From: JAKANT01 sp035502095
GTDB taxonomy: Bacteria > Pseudomonadota > Gammaproteobacteria > Burkholderiales > Burkholderiaceae_F
Length of the DNA stretch: 64,000 bases
Reading direction: 5' to 3'
NCBI GenBank assembly: GCA_035502095.1
Contig: DATJUX010000043.1
Coordinates: 124,001-188,000 of the forward strand
The notes under the pieces were generated by a model. The model did no database searches, had not been told where the DNA came from, and was given only the letters and a program-made list of their open reading frames with translations. A program made the translations under genes and the position numbers. Shown piece after piece: positions 33,838-41,485 of this stretch; positions within the stretch are counted from its first letter, which is position 1, and each line of letters opens with the position of its first letter.

Positions 33838-35202
33838 TCATCGCGCCGGCTCCGGCTCGCCTGCCACACCGGGATCATGTCCCGCGACCTCCGGGTGACT
33901 GCGCAAATACTCGTCGTGCACTTCCTTGATGTTCAGGTCCACGCCCTGCGGATCCTTGACCCGCGACACGGCGACGTACGAGATGACCGTGAGGATCACC
34001 AGGTAGACGCCGATCAGCCACGACTGGCCGTAGGTGGCGATGATCCACTGCGCGATCGTGGCGGCAAAGGCGCCGCCGACGATCGAGCCGAGCGCGTACC
34101 CGACCGAAACGCCCGAGTACCGCACCTTGGCCGGGAACATCTCGGCATACAGCGCGGCCTGCGGGCCGTAGGCGAGTCCGAGCGGAACCGTCAGCACGAA
34201 CGCCGAGACGAAGAAAAGATAGATGTCCTTTGCGTCGATCAGGAACCACATCGGAATCGCCCACAGCGCCAATGCAGCGTAGCCAAGCTGGAACGTACGC
34301 ACGCGCCCGATGCGGTCACCGAGGTGGCCGCCGAGCAGGGTGAAGCAGAGCCAGCCGACGGCGGCAAGCGTGCAAGCCTCGAGCAGATCCGGTGCGGGCA
34401 GCCCGAGGGTCTTCTGGCCGTAGCTGATGAAGAAAGCGATCAGCAGGTAGCCGGCCGCGTTGTTCGCCATGAAGATGAGCGCGGTGAGCACGACCTGCCT
34501 GGAGTGGTGACGGAAGAGCTGCCGCAGCGGCGCGGACGATTCCTTGCGCCGCTGGTGCATCCGCGCGAACACGGGCGACTCTTCCACCGTGCGGCGGATC
34601 AGCGAACCGACGACGATCAGGACGATCGAGAACAGGAAGGGCAGGCGCCAGCCCCACGCCGCGAACGCCTCCTTGCCGAGCCAGGTGGTGAGCACCAGCA
34701 GCACGCCGGTCGCGAGGATCATGCCGATCGGCACGCCGACCTGCGGGAACGATCCGAAGTAGCTGCGCTTTTCGACCGGGGCGTGTTCGACTGCCATCAG
34801 CGCCGCGCCGCCCCATTCGCCGCCGGCGGAGAACCCCTGCAGGACACGCAGGGCGACCAGCAGGATGGGCGCCCAAAAGCCGATCTGCGCGTAGGTGGGC
34901 AGCAGGCCGATCAGCGCGGTCGATGCGCCCATCAGGACGAGAGTCAGGACGAGGATCACCTTGCGCCCGAAGCGGTCGCCGAGATAGCCGCAGACGATCG
35001 CGCCCAGCGGGCGGAAGAGGAACGAGATACCAATCGTCGCGAACGAGAGGATTTGCGACAGGCCCGGATTTTCCTGCGCAAAGGGGGCGAAGAACAGCGG
35101 GGCGAGGACGAGGCCGGCCGCCTGGGCGTAGATGAAGTAGTCGTACCACTCGATGGCGGTGCCGACCAGCGTGGCCGCAAGCACCTTCTTCTCATCACGC
35201 AT
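33838..35202 (-). CDS. MHS-family MFS transporter (aromatic acid or dicarboxylate:H+ symporter type)
   Basis: A 454-residue MFS carrier of the metabolite:H+ symport group, which includes KgtP, ShiA and ProP. It has the N-terminal TAIEWYDYFIYAQAAGLVL helix start, the motif A form GYLGDRFGRK, and the long cytoplasmic tail. It is the first gene of the homogentisate operon, so uptake of 3-hydroxyphenylacetate, homogentisate or a related aromatic acid is likely. The ATG at 35202 has AGGAG seven bases upstream; a TTG two codons earlier is less likely. Its promoter and putative operator lie at 35269-35317. Confidence 0.88.
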   Translation of the reverse strand: MRDEKKVLAATLVGTAIEWYDYFIYAQAAGLVLAPLFFAPFAQENPGLSQILSFATIGISFLFRPLGAIVCGYLGDRFGRKVILVLTLVLMGASTALIGLLPTYAQIGFWAPILLVALRVLQGFSAGGEWGGAALMAVEHAPVEKRSYFGSFPQVGVPIGMILATGVLLVLTTWLGKEAFAAWGWRLPFLFSIVLIVVGSLIRRTVEESPVFARMHQRRKESSAPLRQLFRHHSRQVVLTALIFMANNAAGYLLIAFFISYGQKTLGLPAPDLLEACTLAAVGWLCFTLLGGHLGDRIGRVRTFQLGYAALALWAIPMWFLIDAKDIYLFFVSAFVLTVPLGLAYGPQAALYAEMFPAKVRYSGVSVGYALGSIVGGAFAATIAQWIIATYGQSWLIGVYLVILTVISYVAVSRVKDPQGVDLNIKEVHDEYLRSHPEVAGHDPGVAGEPEPAR

Positions 35203-35268
35203 ACGCAATCTCCTGGTTGGGTGGCGCCGTCTGGCGGTGCGCGCGGCGCTCGATCAGGCGCGGGCCTC

Positions 35269-35297
35269 ATGATTGCGGTTTATTAGATATATGTCAA
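35269..35297 (-). promoter_or_regulatory. sigma-70-type promoter of the homogentisate operon
   Basis: On the minus strand there is a perfect -35 TTGACA (complement of 35292-35297), a 17-base spacer and AATCAT (complement of 35269-35274), a four-of-six match to TATAAT. It points toward the MFS gene, whose ATG is 66 bases further on. The surrounding DNA is strikingly AT-rich for this genome. The spacer and -35 overlap the inverted repeat at 35282-35317. Confidence 0.65.
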
Positions 35298-35317
35298 TGC
35301 ATTTGTTAATATCTAAT
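35282..35317. promoter_or_regulatory. inverted-repeat operator candidate between IclR and MFS genes
   Basis: ATTAGATAT (35282-35290) and ATATCTAAT (35309-35317) are a perfect 9-base inverted repeat with an 18-base spacer. The left arm lies between the -10 and -35 of the MFS-side promoter and the -35 is in the spacer, so a bound protein would block or control that promoter. The divergent IclR-type regulator 60 bases away is the obvious candidate to bind it. Confidence 0.6.
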
Positions 35318-35379
35318 TATTAGCCAGGGCCAAACTAACTTGAAATTGGTATAGGATCGCCGCTTGGCGCAGGGACACC

Positions 35380-36225
35380 ATGCCACCGACACCGACCGCT
35401 GCTTCCGATCGCGGCACCCCCGGCAAGCCGCGCCGCGGCATCCAGTCGATCGAAGTCGGCGGCCAGCTGCTGGTCGCGCTGGTGCAGGCCGGTGCGCCGA
35501 TGACGCTGCGCGACCTCTCGCGCACGGCCGGCATGCCGCCGGCCAAGGCGCATCCCTACCTGGTCAGCTTCGGCAACCTCGGCCTCGTGAAGCAGGACCC
35601 GCACACGGGCGAGTACCTGCTCGGTCCGATGGCGCTGCAACTCGGCCTGGTCGCGCTGCACGGACTCGATCCGGTCAACGAGGCACTGGCGGAAGTCGGG
35701 CAGCTCGCGGCGGCAATCGAACAGGCGGTGGCGATCGCCGTCTGGGGCAATCACGGCGCCACGATCGTTCACTACCAGGAGTCGAGCAATCCGATCCACG
35801 TCAATATGCGCACCGGCACCGTGATGTCGCTCGTCGAGACGGCGACCGGGCGCACGTTCGCGGCGTTCCTGCCGCCGAAGCTGTGCGAGAAGCTGGCGCA
35901 GGAGGAGATCCGGCGCGTCGCCGAAGGGCCGGCCGCGGTGCGCGAACTGGAGCGGCAGTTCGAACAGGGCCTCGGCGAGATCCGCCGCCGCGGACTGGCG
36001 CGCGCGCTGGGCAAGCCCATGCCCGGCATCAATGCGCTGTGCGCGCCGGTGTTCGATCACGCCGGCAACATCGTGCTCGTGATCACGGCGATGGGACCAG
36101 CGGGTTCGTTCGACGCGGCGTGGGACGGTGCGATCGCTCGCGAGGTGCATCGGTGTGCCGAGCGGATCTCGCAACGGCTGGGGCATCCGGTCGCGCCCGC
36201 CGCGGACCGCGGTGCCAGGTCGTGA
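35380..36225 (+). CDS. IclR-family transcriptional regulator
   Basis: A 281-residue IclR protein. The N-terminal winged helix spans about residues 18-85 (RGIQSIEVGGQLLVALVQAG, then LSRTAGMPPAKAHPYLVSFG as recognition region), followed by the ligand-binding GAF-like domain with AVWGNHGATIVHY-like core and NALCAPVFDHAGNIVLVITAMGP near the C-terminus. It is divergent from the homogentisate operon and shares a 177-base AT-rich intergenic region with an inverted repeat. It probably senses a pathway compound and regulates that operon, as IclR-type regulators of aromatic catabolism do elsewhere. The target is inferred from position. Confidence 0.92.
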   Translation: MPPTPTAASDRGTPGKPRRGIQSIEVGGQLLVALVQAGAPMTLRDLSRTAGMPPAKAHPYLVSFGNLGLVKQDPHTGEYLLGPMALQLGLVALHGLDPVNEALAEVGQLAAAIEQAVAIAVWGNHGATIVHYQESSNPIHVNMRTGTVMSLVETATGRTFAAFLPPKLCEKLAQEEIRRVAEGPAAVRELERQFEQGLGEIRRRGLARALGKPMPGINALCAPVFDHAGNIVLVITAMGPAGSFDAAWDGAIAREVHRCAERISQRLGHPVAPAADRGARS

Positions 36226-36313
36226 CTGCGGTGGCCCGCGGCGGGCAGCCACTGCTAAAGTCCGCGCCGCCACCGACAACGATGGCTGCTGCAAACCCAT
36301 GGGAGGGTCGAAA

Positions 36314-36871
36314 ATGAGAAAACGCATTCTTCTTGCATCGGCGCTGCTCGCGATCTCCTCGCTGGCGCAGGCGGCTGGTTTTTCGCTCACGAGCTCCGAG
36401 ATCAAGGCGGGCGGGACGATGCCGAAGAGCTTCGAGTTCAACGGTTTCGGCTGCACGGGCGAGAACAAGTCGCCGGCATTGAAGTGGTCCGGTGCGCCGG
36501 CGGGCACGAAGAGCTTCGCCGTCACCGTCTACGACCCCGATGCGCCGACAGGCTCGGGCTGGTGGCATTGGCTCGTCGTCAACATTCCCGCGAACGTGAC
36601 GGAACTCGCGTCGAATGCCGGCGCGGTTGGGGGTGCCAACCTGCCTGCCGGAGCCAGCAACGTGCGCGTGGATTTCGGCTTTGCCGGCTGGGGCGGCACG
36701 TGCCCTCCGCAGGGCGACAAGCCGCATCGTTACGTCTTCACCGTCTACGCGCTGAAGACTGACAAGCTCGACGTGCCCGCCGACGCCACCGCCGCGCTGG
36801 CCGGTTTCATGATTCACGCGAACAAGCTCGCCTCCGCGAGCTTTACCGCGAAGTACGGACGCAAGAAGTAA
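36314..36871 (+). CDS. YbhB/YbcL-family (PEBP, Raf-kinase-inhibitor-like) periplasmic protein
   Basis: A 185-residue protein with a signal peptide (MRKRILLASALLAISSLAQA, cleavage after about residue 20) and the PEBP fold: CTGENKSPALKWSGAPAGTKSFAVT, YDPDAPTGSGWWHWLVVNIP with the conserved DPDAP, and GDKPHRYVFTVYAL near the end. Bacterial members of this family have unknown biochemical roles; E. coli YbcL can act on immune signalling, YbhB has no known function. GGGAGGG lies just before the ATG. It stands alone after the IclR gene, with an 88-base gap. Confidence 0.93.
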   Translation: MRKRILLASALLAISSLAQAAGFSLTSSEIKAGGTMPKSFEFNGFGCTGENKSPALKWSGAPAGTKSFAVTVYDPDAPTGSGWWHWLVVNIPANVTELASNAGAVGGANLPAGASNVRVDFGFAGWGGTCPPQGDKPHRYVFTVYALKTDKLDVPADATAALAGFMIHANKLASASFTAKYGRKK

Positions 36872-37091
36872 ACGCGGGCAAACCCGGAGAGTCCCGGCGC
36901 CACTCGAATCGGGATTCCCCGCACGGCGCCACCGCGAAGCGACGAGCTCGGTCCGCGGCGGCACTGAGTAACACGCGACCGCGGCCACGATCGAACGAGT
37001 CGGCGCGCGCGACGGGCGGGCGGGAAGCGCGAACGAACAGGTCACTCGATCGCGGTACCGGTCGGGGCGCAAGTGCGGCTAATGTCCCTGC
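36872..37091. other. intergenic, no gene recognised
   Basis: A 220-base GC-rich stretch between the PEBP-like gene and a small lipoprotein. I see no supported frame, repeat or RNA in it. It presumably contains the promoter of the lipoprotein gene. Confidence 0.4.
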
Positions 37092-37484
37092 GTGTTGTTT
37101 CAGATGCGCGCGCCGTTGCGCATCGCCGTGATCACGAACGTGAAGCGCAGATCTCTGTTGTTGTCGGCCGCGGTCCTGACTGCGGGAAGAGGGTTGGTCG
37201 CGTGCGGCAACTCGGGCGGGAGCACGGCCGCCGCAAGTCAGGACCAGGAGAACGAGTGGGCCGTGACGGCGGTGCTGTATACGTCCGACCCGACCTTCGT
37301 GAGCGATCTCTCCTGGTCGCTGCCGCCGGGCATCAAGCGCGGCGGGACGTTCAGCGTCGATCCGAGCGGCGCGCCGCTGCCGGCCAGCGTCACGCTCTCA
37401 CCGGATGGAAAGCTGAGCCTGGCTGCGGGCGCGACGCAAGGCAGCACGTACGGCGTGGTGTTCGCGTACACCGAACCGGGTTGA
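37092..37484 (+). CDS. small lipoprotein with Ig-like domain, unknown function
   Basis: A frame of 130 residues. A GTG at 37140 gives VKRRSLLLSAAVLTAGRGLVAC, a plausible lipoprotein signal ending in lipobox LVAC; the ATG at 37092 adds 16 residues before it. The mature part is short and contains LSWSLPPGIKRGGTFSVDPSG, then PASVTLSPDGKLSLAAGATQ, resembling putative-Ig (He_PIG-like) domains found in exported proteins. It is followed after 33 bases by the converging end of the DUF748 gene. Function is unknown. Confidence 0.5.
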   Translation: MLFQMRAPLRIAVITNVKRRSLLLSAAVLTAGRGLVACGNSGGSTAAASQDQENEWAVTAVLYTSDPTFVSDLSWSLPPGIKRGGTFSVDPSGAPLPASVTLSPDGKLSLAAGATQGSTYGVVFAYTEPG

Positions 37485-37517
37485 TGCTTGCGCGCGGGCG
37501 GTTGTGGACTGCCCCGC

Positions 37518-40500
37518 TCACTTGATCGAGAAATCGACGCGCGTGGTCGCGCCCTTGTCGGCGATGCCTTCCGGCGTGAGCTTGGGCTCGACGAGGAACA
37601 TCCGTTCACGCGCGATTTTCCCCGTCGTCTCGAGCTGGTTGCGCACCGCGTCGGCGCGGTCGAGCGCCAGTTTGCGCAAATCGTCCGGCCCGACCGTGAT
37701 GGCGGCGAGGAGCCGCTGCTCCATCTCGGGCGCGGGAATGGACTTCGCGATGCCTAACATGTTGCGCGGCTTGTCGGGCAGCTTCTCGTCCTTGTAGGCG
37801 CTCGCGATCAATGCCGGGCGCTCCGCGGCCTCGACCTTGACGCTCCCCGGATCGATCGAAGCGCCGCCGGCACGGACGAGTTCCCGCACCTTCGCGGCAT
37901 GCAGCTTGGCCTCGTACTTGGCGCTGCGCAGCGCCTCGGTGTCCTGTGCCGGGTCGACGCGCCCGATGACATCCAGGCGCAAGGCAGGGCGGTCCGCGAG
38001 CGCCTTGGCGAGCGTCGCGAGCCGCTGTTCCTGCGCCGGCGCCAGCGCCGCGGATCCGGGCGCGAACTCGACGTAGCCGATCTCCTCGCCCGTGCCGAAG
38101 GCCGAGGCGAGGAGCGCAAACGGCGCCGTGACCGCCTTCGTGATCAGGTTGACGATCACCTGCAGGATGATGCCCCCGACCGAGAAATCGGGGTCGTTGA
38201 GCGAGCCCGAGATCGGCAGGTTGATGTCGATCTCGCCGCGGCTGTTTTTCAGCAGCGAGACGGCGAACAGCACCGGAAGCTTGGTCGCGGTCGGGCTGTC
38301 GACGTGGTCGCCGAACGTGAGCTGGTCGAGGAACAGGCGGTTGGTCGCCACGAGCTTGCCGCCGTCGACCTTGTAGCTCACATCGACCGAAAGCTTGCCC
38401 TTGGTGATCGGATAGCCGGCGTATTTGGCCGAATACGGGGTGAAGCGCGGCAGGTCGATGCCATGGGCGCTCGCAGCGATGTCGAGGAACAGCTGCGGCG
38501 CCAGAGGATTGAGTTTCCCCTTGATCTGCACCGGCGCCTCGTCGTCGAGCTGTGCCTTCAAGTCCGCTTCCGCCGGCGCCGCGTTGTCCGAGGAAAGCGC
38601 GCCCACCGTGCCGGCGAAGTGCGTGAGATTGACGGTGTAGTTCGGCTTGACGAAGTGATCGGTGAAGTTGACGTTGCCGCGCTCGAACCTGATGCCGCCG
38701 ACGCGGATGACGGGCGGCGTGCCGCCGGCGGTGGTGGGCTTCGGCGCGGACGACGCTTCTTCGGGCACCGTCCTCGGGACTTCGCGCAGGTTGAGCCGGC
38801 CGTCCTCCGACAGCACGACGTTGGCAAAGAAGTCGGAAAGCGCGAGCGCGCCGACCTCGAAAACCGGAGCCCCGTCGCCGATGCGAACTCCGCAGCGCTC
38901 CAGGCTGAGCTGGTTCCACTTGAGCAGGTCGCCCGCTCCGCCGGGATTGAGCACGTGCAGGTTGGCCACCTGCAGGTCGCCCCGATAGTCGATCGTCTGC
39001 CGCTCCGCGACAGTGGCGATCGTCAGCGTGCCGCGCGTCGAGACCTCCGCGCTGGCGAATTCGACGTTGAGCTCCCTGGCGATGTACGAGCGCAGCAGCG
39101 GAACCTCCAGGCTGCGCGCGTCGATCTGCAGCACGGCGGCAAGGCGGTCCCAGCGCGCATTGCCGTCGACGGCGATACTGCCGAGTTTTCCGACGTGCGC
39201 CCGCACGTTGAACTGCGCTCGTTGCGCACCGTCGGCGCTCAAGTTGCGCGCCTTGGCCGTCAAGGCGGCGATTTGCACGGTCACCGGAGGGTCGACCGTG
39301 CGATCCGCGAACTGCACGTCGCCGCGGTTCAGTTCCACCGCGGCGACCCGCACGCGCCATGGTTCGGATGGCGGGCTGCTCGCCGCGGCGTCGCCCGGCG
39401 CCTTGCGTGTCTCGGCAAGGTGCGTCCATCCGATCGAACCGTCGGCGAGCCGCGTGACAATGGCGCGCGGACCGTCGATGGCAATTTTCGCCACCTCGGC
39501 GCTGCGCGCGGCGACATCGACGCTGCCGCCCTCGATTGCCAGCGTTGCCACGTCGAGTTGCGCGCCGGCCTCCTGCGGCCCTTCGACGTGGACCTTGCGC
39601 GCCGCCACGCTGACCTCCGTAGCACGAATCTGCGCGGGGGTCGTGGCGGCGTCGAATTCGAGGGTGGCGCCGGCATCGACGCGGGCATCGAAACGCCCGC
39701 GCGCGACCGCTTCGAGATAGGGCGCCAGCGCCTTGACGTCCACCTCCTTCGCCGTGACGGCGATCTTGCCGGCGCGCTGGGCGATTTGTACTTCGCCATC
39801 GGCGCCGAGGCTCTCTCCATCGGCCGTGTGCGCGGCGAGCTTCAGCGTCGCCGGCTTCTCGCTCACCGTCGAGATGTCGCGCACGTCGAGCGTCAACGCG
39901 TCGAGTCGCTTGACGAACGTGCCGGCTGTCGCGTCGCTGAAGCGCACGCGGCCGTCCGCGATGCGCAGGGCAGCGACCGATGCGTCGAATGGCTGAGCGG
40001 GCGGTCTGGTCGCCGCGGCGGCTTCGGTCGTTTCCCTCGCATCCTTGGGCGCAGTTGCGACCGGCGCGGCGAGGAATTCGATCCAGTTGACCCGCCCGGC
40101 GGCGTCGCGCGTCACCTCGACCTCGGGACCTTCGAGCGCGACCTCGCTCAGGCGCAGCCGCTTGTCGAAGACCGCAAGCTCGTCGATCGCGATCGCAAGC
40201 CGCTTCCACGCCAGCAGTCGTTTTGCCTCGGCTCCGGCCGGCGCGTCGAGTTCGAAGTCGCGTAGAGCGATCGGGCCCGACACGATCAGCTGGAGCGGAC
40301 GCTGGGCATCCGTGGCGCCCGCCGCGGCGCGCCGGAACGTGACGCGCAGGTCGGCATCGAGCGCGCCGCTGGGAACCCGGAACCGCAGCGGCACGGGCGA
40401 ATACGAAAGGTACTTCGGCACGTCGAGGCCATCGAACTTCAGGTCGATCGAGGTCTCGAGCGACTGCTCGAACGGCCGAGTCTCGCCGTTCAATTCGAGC

Positions 40501-41144
40501 GGGTGGCCGTCCAGCTGCGCGAAGAACGCGGGCTTGACGTAGATCTCGACGTCGGTCGGCAGGCTGGAGATGAACGGAATGGCGATGCGGATCTGCTGCA
40601 GCGAGTGCGCCTGCCCTTGCACGCGATCGTCGAAGTCGAGCGCGCTGTCGGCGATCTCGATGTTATGCAGCGCGAAGCGCGCAGGCTCCTGGCTCCCGGG
40701 CGGCGGCGCCGGTTTGTCTGTCGCCTGCGCGAGCACGCGGTCGACGATGTCGCTGAAGTTGAAGCGCTGCGCCTCGAGGCGCACGATGTGCGCTCGGATC
40801 CGGTCGATCGCCAGGCTTCGCACCACCGGCGCGCGATGCCAGAGCGAAGTACCGGAAAGGCTGGCGCGGAGCGCGCCGATGGCGAGCAGCGGCGCATCTT
40901 CGCCGGCTGCGCCCTCGATGGCCAGGTCGGCGATGCGTAGGGTCAGCGTGAATGGATTGACCCTGATCGCACCGACCCGCACCGTGCGGCCGAGTGCGCG
41001 CGATCCGATCGTTTCGATCGCCCACCGCGCGGCCGGCGGCCCGCCGAGCCAGAGCGCCAGCACGAGCACCACGAACGTCGTGGCGATGGCATAACAGGTG
41101 CGCCGCAGCCAGCGGCGTTCGAAGAGCGTTGCGATCTTGGCCAC
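37518..41144 (-). CDS. DUF748 / AsmA-like large envelope protein
   Basis: A 1208-residue protein with one N-terminal membrane helix (TCYAIATTFVVLVLALWLGG, about residues 16-35) and a long periplasmic body. Repeated VRVGAIRVNPFTLTLRIADL and LAIDRIRAHIVRLEAQ-type segments and the DFDDRVQGQAHSLQQIRIAI block are typical of DUF748, a relative of AsmA/TamB proteins that bridge the periplasm and affect outer-membrane lipid or protein traffic. Near the C-terminus is an OmpA-like stretch (VEFAPGSAALAPAQEQRLATL) with alpha/beta pattern. The start is a GTG at 41144. It lies alone, with a 341-base gap upstream. Confidence 0.9.
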   Translation of the reverse strand: MAKIATLFERRWLRRTCYAIATTFVVLVLALWLGGPPAARWAIETIGSRALGRTVRVGAIRVNPFTLTLRIADLAIEGAAGEDAPLLAIGALRASLSGTSLWHRAPVVRSLAIDRIRAHIVRLEAQRFNFSDIVDRVLAQATDKPAPPPGSQEPARFALHNIEIADSALDFDDRVQGQAHSLQQIRIAIPFISSLPTDVEIYVKPAFFAQLDGHPLELNGETRPFEQSLETSIDLKFDGLDVPKYLSYSPVPLRFRVPSGALDADLRVTFRRAAAGATDAQRPLQLIVSGPIALRDFELDAPAGAEAKRLLAWKRLAIAIDELAVFDKRLRLSEVALEGPEVEVTRDAAGRVNWIEFLAAPVATAPKDARETTEAAAATRPPAQPFDASVAALRIADGRVRFSDATAGTFVKRLDALTLDVRDISTVSEKPATLKLAAHTADGESLGADGEVQIAQRAGKIAVTAKEVDVKALAPYLEAVARGRFDARVDAGATLEFDAATTPAQIRATEVSVAARKVHVEGPQEAGAQLDVATLAIEGGSVDVAARSAEVAKIAIDGPRAIVTRLADGSIGWTHLAETRKAPGDAAASSPPSEPWRVRVAAVELNRGDVQFADRTVDPPVTVQIAALTAKARNLSADGAQRAQFNVRAHVGKLGSIAVDGNARWDRLAAVLQIDARSLEVPLLRSYIARELNVEFASAEVSTRGTLTIATVAERQTIDYRGDLQVANLHVLNPGGAGDLLKWNQLSLERCGVRIGDGAPVFEVGALALSDFFANVVLSEDGRLNLREVPRTVPEEASSAPKPTTAGGTPPVIRVGGIRFERGNVNFTDHFVKPNYTVNLTHFAGTVGALSSDNAAPAEADLKAQLDDEAPVQIKGKLNPLAPQLFLDIAASAHGIDLPRFTPYSAKYAGYPITKGKLSVDVSYKVDGGKLVATNRLFLDQLTFGDHVDSPTATKLPVLFAVSLLKNSRGEIDINLPISGSLNDPDFSVGGIILQVIVNLITKAVTAPFALLASAFGTGEEIGYVEFAPGSAALAPAQEQRLATLAKALADRPALRLDVIGRVDPAQDTEALRSAKYEAKLHAAKVRELVRAGGASIDPGSVKVEAAERPALIASAYKDEKLPDKPRNMLGIAKSIPAPEMEQRLLAAITVGPDDLRKLALDRADAVRNQLETTGKIARERMFLVEPKLTPEGIADKGATTRVDFSIK

Positions 41145-41485
41145 GGACCTGGATCCCCGCGGCGATTATCACCCCGGGGCGTTTTCCAGCCGCGCGGCGC
41201 CGAGCCGAAGGCGACGGCCTCCGCCTTCGACGGGGAAGGCCCCTGACGTGGATTTGCGCGAATGACGGCGAACAAACGCGAACCAGGAGCCATTTGGTTC
41301 GGGTAGTTCGCGTGGGCCTGTCATCACGAGCGACGGTGGGCGGCGGCCCGCGCCAGGAGAGCACTCGACGCGGATGGACGCGGATCGATCAGGGATTTGC
41401 CCCGCGTCGTCCGCGCCTGGCATTTCTGTTTTCCGTCCCTGCCGGCCCGCGACGGCAAGGACGGTAGGTGCCGGTGCCGCGCCCG
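41145..41485. other. intergenic region with hairpin and short GGAT repeats
   Basis: No coding frame that I can support. Near 41370-41395 the motif GACGCGGAT occurs twice, like the cluster at 1350-1432. The stretch 41433-41464 holds a strong hairpin, listed separately. The upstream region of the DUF748 gene must contain its promoter. Confidence 0.45.
41433..41464 (-). terminator. stem-loop after the IOR gene
   Basis: CCGTCCCTGCCG (41433-41444) pairs with CGGCAAGGACGG (41453-41464) with one mismatch and an 8-base loop. It begins 21 bases past the end of the indolepyruvate oxidoreductase gene, which is read leftward. No T-run follows in that direction, so it may instead be a Rho-assisted or mRNA-protecting hairpin. 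Confidence 0.5.
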
